A DNA stretch of 64,000 nucleotides from Petaurus breviceps papuanus (lineage: Eukaryota; Chordata; Mammalia; Diprotodontia; Petauridae). The notes below the pieces were generated by a model that did not search any database, was not told the origin of the DNA, and saw only the letters and a list, made by a program, of their open reading frames with translations. How positions within the stretch are numbered: the first letter of the stretch is position 1; each line of letters starts with the position of its first letter. Positions 23,061 through 34,389 of this stretch are shown piece by piece. The DNA lies in assembly GCA_028583685.1 (NCBI GenBank), contig JAMXIF010001253.1:99586394-99650393 (forward strand). Direction: 5' to 3'. The translations under genes were made by a program, and so were the position numbers.

Positions 23061-23169
23061 ATGAAAAAAGCACAGCTTAACAACCAGTTTAACAAAATCT
23101 GTGAGTCTCTGATTCCAACATTATTACAAAACTAAGTCATCTGGTGTTAAAAATGTGACCTCCCAATAT

Positions 23170-23460
23170 CTGATGAAATTCAGTTCCCCCTTGAAAGCCC
23201 TTCTCTATGAAGGTTTCTCTGCTAAGAGTGATCCCTCTCTCTCCAATCTTTCACTTCTTTTCATTTGATTTCTTTCTTTTATGCAGTTAGCATGTTCTCA
23301 AATTTATTATAGTTATTTGTATGCATACATTAACCCCTTACTAGATTGTGAGCTCCTTGAGGATAGAGACTATGACATTTTTCTCCCACTATAATCTCCT
23401 TCAGTTCTTAGCACAATGCACTTTATATACTAAAGTAAGTACTTGAAAATTTTTTCTGTA
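23170..23460 (+). mobile_element. L2 3'-end fragment
   Basis: ACTAGATTGTGAGCTCCTTG followed by TTCTTAGCACAATGCACTTT, the L2 3' end pattern, preceded by a diverged CCCTTCTCTATGAAGGTTTC block. Confidence 0.75.
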
Positions 23461-24362
23461 ATTGAATTAATTGGATCATACTAGCTCAAATCTCTGACTT
23501 GGTAATGGACTTTTGTTTTCAGTCATTCTCCAAAATATTCTTTATTTTTTTTATGAATTTATTTATTTATTAGTTTTCAACATTCACTTCCACAAGATTT
23601 TGAGTTGCAAATTTTCTTGACATCTCTTCCCTACCCCCCACCCCAATATAGCAAGCATACTGAACACCCCTTTCCCCATTCTGTTCTCTCTAATGTCCTT
23701 CTCCATGCCCCCCCCTTACTTTCTTGTAGGGCAAGATGGATTTCTATACACCATTGCCTGTATATCTTATTTACCGGTTGCATATAAAACACAATTTTTA
23801 ACATTTGTTTTTAACAGTTTGATTTCCAAATTCTTTCCCTTCTTCCCTCCTCACTCACCCCCACTGGGAAGACAAGCAATTCAATATAGGTTGTACACGT
23901 GTAATTAGCTCAAATCATTTACATAGTAATTATATTGTGAAAGATTATATCTCCCTCCATCCTATCCCTCCCCCCATTTGTTCTATTTTCTCCATTGACC
24001 CTGTCCCTTTTTGAAAGTGTTTGCTTCTAACTACCCTCTCCCCCAATCTTCCCTCCCTTCTATCATCACCCCTCTTATCCCCTTCCCCCCTACTTTCCTG
24101 TAGGGTAAAATACCCAACTGGGTGTGTATGTTATTCCCTCCTTAAGCCAAATCCAAGGAGAGTAAGGTTGACTCATTCCCTTTCACCTTTCTGCTTTTCC
24201 CTTCCATTGTAACAGTTTTCTCTTGCCTCTTTTATGTGATATAATTTACCCTATTCTATCTCTCCTTTTCTCCTTCTCCCAATATATTCCTCTCTCACTT
24301 CTTACTGTTATTTTTTAGATATCATCCCTTCATATTCAACTCATCCTGTGTATGTATACATG

Positions 24363-24398
24363 CATACACATACACACATTATATACACACACACACAT

Positions 24399-24436
<38 letters not shown>
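24363..24436. repeat. (CA)n-rich microsatellite
   Basis: CACACA and TATACA runs inside the HAL1-like 3'UTR, in the position where the other copies have GATA or TG runs. Confidence 0.9.
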
Positions 24437-24439
<3 letters not shown>

Positions 24440-24442
24440 TTT

Positions 24443-24894
24443 TGGGCATAATGAAGTGAGACAGAAGATCCCCGAGATTAAAATTGGAAGTGGATTTTAT
24501 TTCCCGGGGGACTGCCAGGATCACATACCCAAATCAGACAGTCAATTGGCATGAACAGTATACCAGTTTTTAAAGAGATTACAATAGTCAGGTTATATAA
24601 GCTAAAACTACAATCAGTGATTGGTCAGTGTATATTTGAATTTTCCCCAGTTTTCCTAGGCTGAGGTACAGGGAACCCAGAATGGGTGGAGATGGGGAAC
24701 ACCCAGGAGGGGGCAGGGAAGAATGGAGCAGGGATTTTACCCTAGGCTGAAACCCCCACCCATGGATTAATTAGGAGAGGGAAGGGTAAAGTTATGCTAA
24801 AATTCCTGCTTACAGATCAATGGAAGGGTAGGGAAGGGTAAAGTTATTGCTTACAGGTCAATTAAGGGAATGGAAGGTGGGATTGTGCTCAACA
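24443..24894 (-). mobile_element. Solo LTR of an endogenous retrovirus, family 1
   Basis: A 452-bp fossil that on the minus strand starts TGTTGAGCACAATCCCACC and ends TTCATTATGCCCA, the TG...CA ends of an LTR. It has a TATA-like element near 24593-24600 and an AATAAA signal at about 24496-24501, in the right order for U3-R-U5. It sits within the HAL1-like element, so it is younger than it. No internal retroviral sequence is adjacent. The family is not one I can name. Confidence 0.7.
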
Positions 24895-26861
24895 ATATAC
24901 CCTCCTATACATACATATATGTATGCATACACATATATACATATATATTCCCTTCAACTATCCTCATACTGAGAAGAACCTCATTAGTTACAATTATTGT
25001 TTTCCATGTAGGAATATAAATAGTTCATCTTTAATAACTTCCTTATGATTTCTTTTTCCTATTTACCTGCTCATGCTTCTCTTGCTTATTGTATTTGAAA
25101 GTCAAATTTTCTGTTCAGCTCTGCTCTTTTCATCAAGAATGCTTGAAAGTCCTATATTTCATTGAATATCCATATTTTCTCCTGAAGCATTATACTCAGT
25201 TTTGCTGGGTAGGTGATTCTTGGTTTAAATCCCAGTTCCTTTGGCCTCCAAAATCATATTTCAATCCCTTTGATCCCTTAATGTAGAAGCTGCTAGATCT
25301 TGTGTTATCCTGATTGTGTTTCCACAGTACTCAAATTGTTTCTTCCTAATTGCTTGTAATATTTTCTCCTGACCTGGGAACTCTGGAATTTGGCTATACT
25401 ATTCCTAGGAGTTTTCTTTTGGGGATCTTTTTCAAGAGGCAGACAGTGAATTCTTTCAATTTCTATTTTGCCCTCTGGTTCTAGAATATCAGGGCAGTTT
25501 TCCTTGAGAATTTCTTGAAATATGATGTCTAGGCTCTTTTTTTGATCATGACTTTCAGGTAGCCCAATAATTTTTAATTACTGGATCCATTTTCCAGGTC
25601 AGTGGTTTTTCCAATTAAATATTTCACATTGCCTTCTATTTTTTCATTTGTTTGGATCTTTTTTATAGTATCTTGATTTCTCATAAAGTCATTAGCTTCC
25701 ATTTGCTCCAATCTAATTTTGAAGTAGTTATTCTCTTAAGCGATTTTTTGAAATTCCTTTTCCACAATTCTGTTTTTAAGGCATTCTTCTCCTCATTGGC
25801 TTCTTGGATGTCATTTGCCATTTAAGTTAGTCTATTTTTTAAGGCATTATTTTCTTCATTCAGGCTGTTGACTCATTTTTCATGATTTTCTTGCATCATT
25901 CTCATTTCTCTTCCCAATTTTTCCTCCACTTCTCTTACTAGATTTTCAAAATCCTTCTTGAGCTCCTCCATGGCCTGTGAACAGTTTATATTTTTCTTGG
26001 AGGCTTTTGATGCAGGAGTTCTGACTTTATTGTCTTCTTCTATGTCTTGATCCTCTTTGTTCCCAAAAAAGGATTCTATAGTCTGATTGCACTTGCTCTA
26101 TTTGCTCATCTTGCCAGCCAATTGCTTGACTTTTGAGCTCTGCTGTGTCCCAAATTGCTAGGGTTTTGCACAGCTGTTGTCAGAGTTTTTTCCAAGCACC
26201 TGCCTCAGAACTGTAAGGAAGACTTTCTCTCCACAATGTCAAGAAACTCTGCCACACCAGTGCTCCTCACCCCAGGACCTCCACCCAATACTGAGACCCA
26301 GATCCAAACAAGGCAAAGCAGGAAAATCCTGCCTCAGTGCCAGCAGAGATATTTCTGTAAATGCCCTCCAGTCAGTTGGTCTGCCTATGATCTGTAGGCC
26401 AGGAGCTGGAAGCAGCAGCAGCAGCAGATGTATCCACTGTCACCTCTGCTGCCCCGGGGGTCAGGGGCCAGACTGCACTCTTCTGTCACCCCGGATTAAA
26501 AGAGCTGCCCACTGACCTTTTACTTTCTCTTTGGAGTTTATGGGTTGAGAAGTCTGGAAACCACCACAGCTGCGGTGATTTACTCTCCTGAAGTATGCTC
26601 TGGCTGATTTGTGCTACTGGTTGGAGCTGCCCCAGATCTGGGCCAGGGTGGCTAATGCAGGGCTCTGCTTGGCTCCCAGCTTGATGTGATAGACCCTTCC
26701 TGACAGCCTGCCAGGCTGCCTTCAGCGGGAGATTTGTTTCTCTCTGTCACTTTGTGGGTTCTATAGCTCTAAAATTTGTCTAGAGTCATATTTTATAGGT
26801 ATTAGAGGTGGCAGGAGCTCAAGCAAGTTCCTGCTTTTACTCCACCATCTTGGCTCAGCCC

Positions 26862-27429
26862 CCACTTTAAAATTTGGGGAATAATTACCAACTGATACAA
26901 ATATGGTACATGGAAGGTCAAGCAAAGTGTCCAAACTTGACCAGAGAAAGTAGGCCTTGAGGCTGGATATAGGTACTGTTTTGACAACATTCTCCCACTC
27001 CCACTCCCACATACTTTCTTGTTGTTGTCATGAGGTGTGGTCTTTGTTTTATGAGCGGACAGCTGGCTGATTCCTCTGGGAAGAGATGAGAAAAAAATCC
27101 TTAAACAAGCTTTTGTTGAAAAATGAATAAAAGAAACAGATGATCACTAAAGAAATTTAATATATGTCAATATACTGACATAACAAGGAGACCAAAAGAG
27201 ACAAGAAACTACCTCAATCAGCAACACTTCATCTTCTTGACAAATGAAGAAATATGGCAGTGAAGATAAACACCAATTTGGAACATAAACTGGTGTACAA
27301 CATCTTAGGGAGGAGGATGGCTTACTTTACGTGTATCAGTTGTCTCAATTACATATCATATTTTTCTTATTTTATTCTTTCTTCTGATGCAGTACTGATT
27401 GTGATCTTTGCTCTTTAAGTTGGTGGTCT
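26862..27429. other. No feature recognised
   Basis: Unique-looking intergenic sequence. Confidence 0.45.
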
Positions 27430-27645
27430 GACTATACACAGACAACTGGTTTCACAAACAATTAAAGTTTCCCTAAAGTGCATTGGGTTGCCTTGAGAGA
27501 TAGTGGGTTCTCCCTCCTTAGAAGTCTTTAAGCAAAGACTGGCAGGTATATAGTTCCTTTTGTGTATTTGTTGGACTACATGGCCACTAAGGCCCCTTCC
27601 AACACTTAAATTCTTGGATTTTGTGAGATGGTTAAGTTACTCCCC
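27430..27645 (+). mobile_element. L3/CR1 3'-end fragment
   Basis: GGGTTGCCTTGAGAGATAGTG, TCCCTCCTTAGAAGTCTTTA and TTGGACTACATGGCCACTAA are ordered blocks of the mammalian L3/CR1 3' end. Confidence 0.72.
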
Positions 27646-27889
27646 CACAGAAGCCTGCTCCCTGAACTTCATTCTCACCATCCTTTCCTCACAGCAAAAG
27701 GCTGACATACCACTTTGTCCTACTATCATGAGGCATCATCCTACCATCTATTAGCCTGTTCTTTAGAAGAACATAACTGTTTTCATAAGCCTTTTAAATT
27801 TCTTGCATCAGCTGCTTTCATGGTTGTTGGAACAAATTGTACTCACCCACCCATTCTCCCAGGGAAAGTCTTCACATGCTTGGGGTAGA

Positions 27890-28599
27890 CACCCCTTAAC
27901 TTACCAAAAGTTTTGAGACCAAACTGAAGGTCTACAGAGCCATTGTGTTGACTTCATTTTTATGTACCTATGAAACTTGAACAATATACCAGTGCTATGA
28001 CAAGAAACTGAATTGTTTCCATTTGAATTGTCTTAGGAAGATTCTGAAGATCTCCTGGTAAGATAAGGTACCAGACACTGAGGTCCTTTCTCAAGTTAAA
28101 CTGCCAAGCATTCAAACTCTTCTCCAGAGAATGCAACTCTGATGGGCTGGCCATGTTGTTTGAATGTCAAACATATATTTCCCTAAAAAGACTATCTTAC
28201 AAAGAATTCACACATGGCAAGCACTCACACAGAGGTCACAAGGAGTGAAATAAGGACATTCAAAGTCTCTCTGAAGAACTTTGGAATTGATTTGTGACAT
28301 GGGAGACACTGGCAAAGAACTACTCAGCATGGCTTGCCCGCATCAAAGAAGGCACTGTGCTCTATGAGTGAAGCAAATATACACTAGTTCAAAAGAAACA
28401 TGGGATGTGTAAATGTAGAGACACCTCCACTCCAAATGTTCATGTGGACATCTGTGCCCAACCTGTGATAGAACTTTTGGAGATCATATGGGTCAGATCA
28501 ATGGGCCACAATCTGGTACACTATAACTTAATTCCAACATAGTGAGGTTATTTTGGTGTTCTTCAAGAACAAAGGACAACAACCAACCAACCAACTAAA
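27890..28599 (+). mobile_element. RTE-clade LINE 3' fragment (not BovB)
   Basis: Translation shows the C-terminal part of an RTE reverse-transcriptase protein: KVYRAIVLTS, YETWTIYQCYDKKLNCFHLN, CLRKILKIS, DKVPDTEVLSQVKLPSIQTL, WAGHVV. A DICAQPV remnant follows in the place of the terminal zinc-finger-like motif. Stops interrupt it. The end is AACAAAGGACAACAACC plus CCAA repeats. It differs from the BovB-type copy at 22333-23060, so two RTE lineages are present. Confidence 0.8.
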
Positions 28600-28688
28600 T
28601 TTCTTGCCCTGAGTCAGATGCCCTAATTACCCCGGCTTGGATAGAGATGTTGCAGTTTAATCATGTGCCTTTGTGTTTATACTTTCTT

Positions 28689-28994
28689 TTTTTTTTCTAA
28701 AGCAATTGGGGTTAAGTAACTTGCTCAAGGTTACACAGCCAGTTATTATTTCTGGGTGTGGTGCTGAGTATCTGAGCCCAGATTTGATCCAGGTCATCCC
28801 GATACTGGAGCCGGTGCTCTTACTCACTGAGCCACCTGGCCTCCCCTAAGCAATTGGGGTTAAGTAACTTGCTCAAGGTTACACGGCCAGGTGTTTCTGG
28901 GTGGGTGCTAAGTGTCTGAGCCCGGGATTCGATCTCCAGGTCTTCTCAACACTGGAGCCGGTGCTCTTACTCGCTGTGCTACCTGGCCGCCCCA
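28689..28994 (-). mobile_element. Dimeric WSINE1-like SINE (form B), inserted as one unit
   Basis: Two head-to-tail form-B arms on the minus strand with T-run at left. The right arm is about 28699-28846 (TTATTTCTGGGTGTGGTGCTG type) and the left arm about 28847-28994 (GGTGTTTCTGGGTGGGTGCT type). One pair of exact 17-bp duplications, TGTGTTTATACTTTCTT, at 28672-28688 and 28995-29011 encloses both arms, so it moved as a dimer. The inter-arm junction matches that of the dimer at 32410. Confidence 0.9.
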
Positions 28995-29009
28995 TGTGTT
29001 TATACTTTC

Positions 29010-29192
29010 TTACACACTCTCCCTCTTGATATTCTCTCCTTTCTAGGTTTTCTTAATACTACTCTCTTCTGGTTCTCCTACATATCTGATTTCTCCTCAG
29101 TCCATTGTGATGTCTCACCATCCATATCACACCCCTAACTGTGAATGTTCCCTAAAGGCTCTGTTCTCTCCCTTCCATTCTTTCCCCACTCC

Positions 29193-29244
<52 letters not shown>

Positions 29245-29945
29245 TTCCTTATTAGCTCCTATGGGTTTAATTATCATATCTATGCATATGAAGCATAGGT
29301 CTATATATCCAGTCCCAGTCTCTCCATTGAGTATCAGTCCTCATACTGGATATCCCAGAGACATCTCATGTCCCTCATTGCCCCCTCACAACCCACCTTT
29401 CTTCCAAAAATCCTTATTTCTGTCGAAGGTACTATCATTTTTCCAGCTGGTCAATTTTTTAGCTTCAGCATTATCTTGAATGCCTTACTCTCCCTCACCT
29501 CACATGTCAAGTCAGTTGGCAAATTTGTTTCTGTCTTCACACCTATCTCATCTAACCTCTTCTCTCTATGCCCACACCCAGCACCATAGTCCAAGCCTTC
29601 ATTGCCTCTCACCTAGATTGTTGCAATAGTTTCCCAATTGGTCTTCCTGCCTCAAGTGTCTCAGCACTCCAGTTCATACTACAAACTGTGACCAAAGTGA
29701 TTTACCTTAAGTTCAAATCTGATGATGTTACTCCCTTACTCAATAAACTTCAGTGACTCCCTATTGGATCTAAAATAAAATTAAACTCATTTAGTTTTTA
29801 AGTCCTTTCACAACTTGGCCCAAAAATATCTTTCCAATTCATTAAGCATTACTTCCCTCTCACACACTCTGTGATACAGCTAAACTAGCCTTCTCTCTCC
29901 ATCTCTCATCTTTTATGCTATTGAACTGACCATCTTCTAAGCTTG
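29010..29945 (+). mobile_element. L2 LINE ORF2 fragment (copy 1)
   Basis: Contains the L2-type C-terminal coding pattern ASHLDCCNSFPIGLPASSVS followed by KSDDVTPLLNKLQ, preceded by an SHFSSVHCDV / TPNCECSLKAL stretch equivalent to the conserved GVPQGS region. A (CT)n run sits at 29194-29242. Many breaks; ancient. Confidence 0.75.
29194..29242. repeat. (CT)n microsatellite
   Basis: Pure CT run inside the L2 fragment. Confidence 0.95.
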
Positions 29946-31233
29946 GAATGAATAGTCTGAAAACCTTTGACTTCCACTCCACCTCCACTGCATACAAAGA
30001 TGGTCATACCTTTGACATTGACATCACCCACAATTTGACATTGACATCATCCACTTACATGTTCAGGAACTCTAAATTTCCTTTATCTGATCATAATATT
30101 TTGTCATGGTTCCTTTCTCTCTGCCTCATAATCCTTAACCCTGTTCTTCAACCTCACAAGGACTTCTAATCTCTCTAATCTTAAATTCTTTCCCAGGCCA
30201 TCAACCCTGCATGGGCTACACTTTCCTCTCATCCACATCTTGACCTTTTGGTCAACCAGTTCAACTCTACCCTGCCCTCTTCTCCTAAGTCCCTTACCCC
30301 TTTATAGTGTTTAAAATCCTACCTCAGCAAATCCCAGTTTGAGATTAATCCCAGTGTCTGTTGTTTTCACTCCTATTCACATGCTGATGAATAAAACTGG
30401 ATAAAATCTCAAAAGTATGTTGACTTGGTCTGCTACAGATTTATTCTAAATAATCTCAACTAGGTCTTCAATGTGGCAAGGCAATCATTTTACACATCTG
30501 TAATCAATTCACTGTCCCACTGAAGATAGTAACTTTTCCAAATCTTTTTATCCCACCTCAAATCTACTGTGGCTTCTTCCTCTCCCAACCCTGTCTGTCA
30601 CCTGAGAAACTTGTCTCATATTTCACAAAAAAAAAAAAAATAAGGCCATTCCCCAAGATTTCCTTCTTCGCCTCTCCTCACCTCATATCACCCAGATTCC
30701 TTCTGCAACTATTTTCTTCTTCACTTCTGTCTCACATGAAGAGGCCACTCTACTCCTTACCAAGATAAACCCCTCTATATGTACCAATGATCTCATCCTA
30801 TCCCATCCTCTTCAGCAAATTGCCTCCATCTGTCATTCCCATTCTCTCACTAATTTTCAATCTCTCCCTATCTACTGGCTGTTTCCATATTGCCTGCAAA
30901 CATGCCCATATTTCTCCCATCCTCAAAAAAACTCTCCTTGATCTGTCCATTCCTGCTTACAATCATCATATAACTTTCCTCCCTTTTATAGCTAAATTCC
31001 TTGAGAAGAACTATAATCAATGCTTCAAAGTGTTTAAACTTCCTCACCTTTTGCTCTCCTAACCCTCTTAGTCTGACTTCTAACCTGATCATTCAACTGA
31101 AACTGATCTCTCCAAATTTACCCATGACCTTTAATTATCAAATCTAATGGTCTTTTCCTAATTTGCACTCTTGACCTCTCTGCAGTGTTTAACACTGTTA
31201 ATTACCCTCTTCTCCTTGACATTGTCTTTTCTT

Positions 31234-32819
31234 GATGGTAGGAGGGCAGAGCAAAGATGGCAACACAGAAGCAGGAAAACTCCATGAGCTCCCCCCATAA
31301 CCACCTCAAATACATGATTCTAAACAAATTTTAGAGCTACAGAACCCACAAAGTGACAGAGAGAAACAAATCTCCTGCTGAAGGCAGCCTGGAAGACCAA
31401 CAGGAAGGGTTCATTGCAGCATGCTGGGAGCCAAGCCCAGCCCCAAGTGAGCCCATGGTTTTAGTCCCAGGGTGGCCCCGACGAGTGGCTGTAGCAGACT
31501 TTGGGAGAGAGGATCAGTGGCAGCAGTGGGGGTTTCCAGAATTATCAAACCATAAATGCCAAAGAAAAAGTGAGAAGTCAGTGTGGAACTCTGTTGGAAC
31601 TGGGGGGGGGGGATGGAGGAGCAGGTCCACCCCTGCCCCCAGAGCTACAAGTGATGGAGGTGTGGCAGCCCTACCACTGCCTCCACATGGCTGCTTCAGA
31701 GCTCCTGGCCTGCAGATAGTGTGTGTGTGTGTGGGGGGGGGGGGGAACAAGTGGCAATTCAGAGGGTAATGGCTCTTGCTTTAACCTGCCTGGATCTGGA
31801 TCACGGTCTTGGGTGGTGGTCCTGAGGTGTGTGACCAGTGAGCCAGAGTTTGTGGGGGCTGCAGAGATGGCACTGTCCTAATAGTTCTGGCAGCTGCAAA
31901 AACCCCAGCAATTTGGAACAAAGCTCTCCCCTCTGGAAGCAGAGTTCTACTGCAGCAAAAAGCTCAAAAGTCAAGTAACTGAGAGGCAACATGAGCAAGC
32001 AAAGCAAGCACAGCAATACAACTTTAGATTCCTTTTTTGAGGACAAAAAGGATCAAAGCATGGAATAGGAGGAAGACAATGATGTCAGAACTCCTGCACC
32101 AAAAGCTTCCAGGAAAAATATGAACTGCTTACAGGCCATGGAGGAGCTCAAGAAGGATTTTGAAAGTCAAGTAAGAGAAGTGGAGGAAAAATTAGGAAGA
32201 GAAATGAGAATGATGCAAGAAAATCATGAAAAGAGAGTCAACAGCCTGATTGAAGAAAATAACACCTTAAAAAACAGATTAACTCAAATGCAAAAGAGGA
32301 CCAAAAAGCCAATGAGGAGAAGAATGTCTTAAAAAGCCTAATTTGCCATATGGAAAAAGAATTTCAAAAGCTCTCTGAAGAGAATAATTCCTTTAGAATT
32401 AAATTGGAGGGGTGGACAAGGTAGCACAGAGAGTAAGAGCACTGACCCCAGTGTCGGGATGACCTGGGGGATCGAATCCCGGGCTCAGACACTTAACACC
32501 CACCCAGAAACACCTGGCCGTGTAACCTTGAGCAAGTTACTTAACCCCAATTGCTTAGGGCTGGCCAGGTGGCTCAGCAAGTAAGATCACCAGCCCCAGT
32601 GTCGGGATGACCTGGGGATCGAATCCCGGGCTCAGATACTTAGCACCACACCCAGAAATAACTGGCCATGTAACCTTGAGCAAATTACTTAACCCCAATT
32701 GCTTTAAAAAATAATTAAATTGGAGAAATGTAAGCTAATGATCTTATGAGAAATCAAGATACTATTAAACAGATCCAAACAAATGAAAAAAATAGAAGGC
32801 AATGTGCAATATCTCATTG
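31234..32819 (+). mobile_element. 3'-truncated HAL1/L1-like insertion with perfect target duplication
   Basis: Begins at the L1-type 5' end (GGGCAGAGCAAAGATGGCAA) and contains a 0.75-kb 5'UTR and the start of ORF1 (ATG 31992, MSKQSKHSNTTLDSFFEDKK). It stops abruptly at the point equivalent to about 18710 of the copy at 17469, with no 3'UTR and no poly(A). Exact 16-bp duplications GACATTGTCTTTTCTT lie at 31218-31233 and 32820-32835. Loss of the 3' end with intact 5' end is the opposite of usual L1 truncation. A dimeric SINE sits inside. Confidence 0.85.
32410..32712 (+). mobile_element. Dimeric WSINE1-like SINE (form B), inserted as one unit
   Basis: Left arm 32410-32557 (AACACCCACCCAGAAACACC type) is joined at CAATTGCTTAGGGCTGGCC to right arm 32558-32705 (GCACCACACCCAGAAATAAC type), then a short A-tail. 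A single pair of exact 13-bp duplications AATTAAATTGGAG at 32397-32409 and 32713-32725 encloses both arms. The arms differ by the same diagnostic block as in the dimer at 28689. Confidence 0.9.
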
Positions 32820-33120
32820 GACATTGTCTTTTCTTTATGTTTTAATGGCACCATTCTGGTTCTCCTCCTGCCTATGTGATTACTCCTTCTCTGTCTCCTT
32901 TTCTGGATCTTCATCCAGATTGGTCATTATACAAGACTCTCCTGAGATCTCTTCTCTTCTCCACTTATGCTAGTTCATTTTGTGATCTCATCAGTTCACA
33001 TGGATTCCCTTATCATCTCTATGTGATGAAGCTTAAAATATATTATCCATCCCTAACCTCTCTCTTGACCCCCAGTCTCACATCTCCAAATACTAGATGT
33101 CCTGTAAACATCTCAACATG

Positions 33121-33280
33121 GGGTGGCTAGGTGGCGCAGTGAGTAAAGCACTGGCCCCAGAGTCAGGAGGACCTGAGTTCAGTTCCAGCCTCAGACACTT
33201 AACACCCACACAAAAAAACTAGCCATGTAACCTTGGGCAAATTACTTAACCCCAATTGCCCTACAAAAGGCAAAAAAAAA
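33121..33280 (+). mobile_element. WSINE1-like SINE, A/B intermediate
   Basis: Head GGGGTGGCTAGGTGGCGCAG is form A, while AGTGAGTAAAGCACTGGCCC and CATGTAACCTTGGGCAAATT tend to form B. Exact 10-bp duplications TCTCAACATG at 33111-33120 and 33281-33290. Confidence 0.9.
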
Positions 33281-34233
33281 TCTCAACATGTACAAAACTG
33301 AATTATTATTTCCCCCCACAAAATTTCTCCTCCCACTTCTTCACAACTTCCCTATTACTGGTAAGGACATCATTATCCTCCCAATCACCCAGGCACACAA
33401 TCTAAATATCATCCTCACCTTCTTATTCTCTTTCATCACCTATCCATATGTTACTAAGTCCTATCATTTCTACTTTTTCAACCTCTCTTGTATACACCTC
33501 CTTTTCCTGACATGGCTACCACCATGGTACCAGGCCCTCATCACCTCATGCCTTGCCTATAGCAATATTCTTCTGTTTGGTCTTCCTGCTGCTTTCACTC
33601 TCCACTCCAATCAATTCACTACTCAGATTTCAAGTGATCTTCCTAAAATTCAGTTCTGACCATGTCATTCTCCTTTTCAACAAACTCCAGTACCTCCCTA
33701 TCACCTCTAAGATCAAATATAAAAACCTCTGTTGGTCTTTTAAAACCCTTTGTTACCTGGCCCTTTCCTACCTTCCAGTATTTTTACACCTTACTAGCTT
33801 CTACATGCTCTATGATTCAATGACTCTAGCCTCCCTTGCCATTCCTTGTATATGACATTCCATCTACTAACTGTATTTTCACTGGTTGTCCCCCATGCTT
33901 AGACTTTTGTCCTCCATATCTCTACCTTCTGGTTTCTCTGGCTTCCTTCAAGTCCCAGCTAAAAACTCACCTTCTGCAAGAAGCCTATCCAAATACAGGT
34001 GATGGAAGGCAATGGCTAGTGGTTCAATGTAAATGAAACATAGAGTGTACAAAGAGAGATGATGTAAAATCAGGCTGGAAAGATTAGTGAGAACCTGATT
34101 GCAGTGGGTTTAAACACAAAAGGAGAAATTGTCTTTTATTTTTCAATTCAAAACAAAACATTACATTGCATGGCAATATCATATGGCAGAAAGACATGGA
34201 GCAACAGTATAAGCCATTAAGAATTTAAAATGA

Positions 34234-34374
34234 GGGGCGGCTAGGTGGCACACCAGCCCTAGAGTCAGGAGGACCTGAGTTCAAATCCATCCTCAGACAC
34301 TTAACATTTAACTAGCTGTGTGACCTTGGGCAAGTCACTTAACCCCAATTGCCCTCCAAAAAATCAAAAAAACA
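34234..34374 (+). mobile_element. WSINE1-like SINE, form A, with internal deletion
   Basis: Head GGGCGGCTAGGTGGCAC joins directly to ACCAGCCCTAGAGTCAGGAG, losing about 15 bp. Exact 15-bp duplications AAGAATTTAAAATGA at 34219-34233 and 34375-34389. Confidence 0.9.
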
Positions 34375-34389
34375 AAGAATTTAAAATGA

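Larger units (their letters stand above)
23546..26861 (-). mobile_element. Second full-length HAL1-like element with nested solo LTR
   Basis: Reverse orientation: the 3' end lies on the left (ATTAGTTTTCAACATTCACT and T-rich) and the 5' end on the right (CCACCATCTTGGCTCAGCCC). Subtracting the 452-bp LTR at 24443-24894 leaves about 2.86 kb, close to the 2.83 kb of the copy at 17469. It has the same order: 5'UTR with a GC-richer segment, ORF1 relic with coiled-coil region, the same unusual ORF1 end, and the same 3'UTR, with no ORF2. I could not find a convincing target duplication. Confidence 0.8.
29946..33990 (+). mobile_element. L2 LINE ORF2 (copy 2) interrupted by younger insertions
   Basis: L2 coding remnants in order: the endonuclease end (LSDHNILSWF) near 30090, then FNLSLSTGCFHIACKHAHIS and PILKKTLLDLSIPAYNHHIT near 30860-30990 (reverse transcriptase), then FWFSSCLCDYSFSVSFSGSS after 32836, and a 3' part to 33990. 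It is split at 31218-32835 by the HAL1-like insertion and at 33121-33280 by a SINE. Both interruptions restore a continuous L2 reading order when removed. Diverged with many stops. Confidence 0.8.

Noticed and set aside
29010-33990. A host gene in the reverse-transcriptase-like text
   Set aside because: The motifs are L2 ORF2 with many stops and nested insertions.
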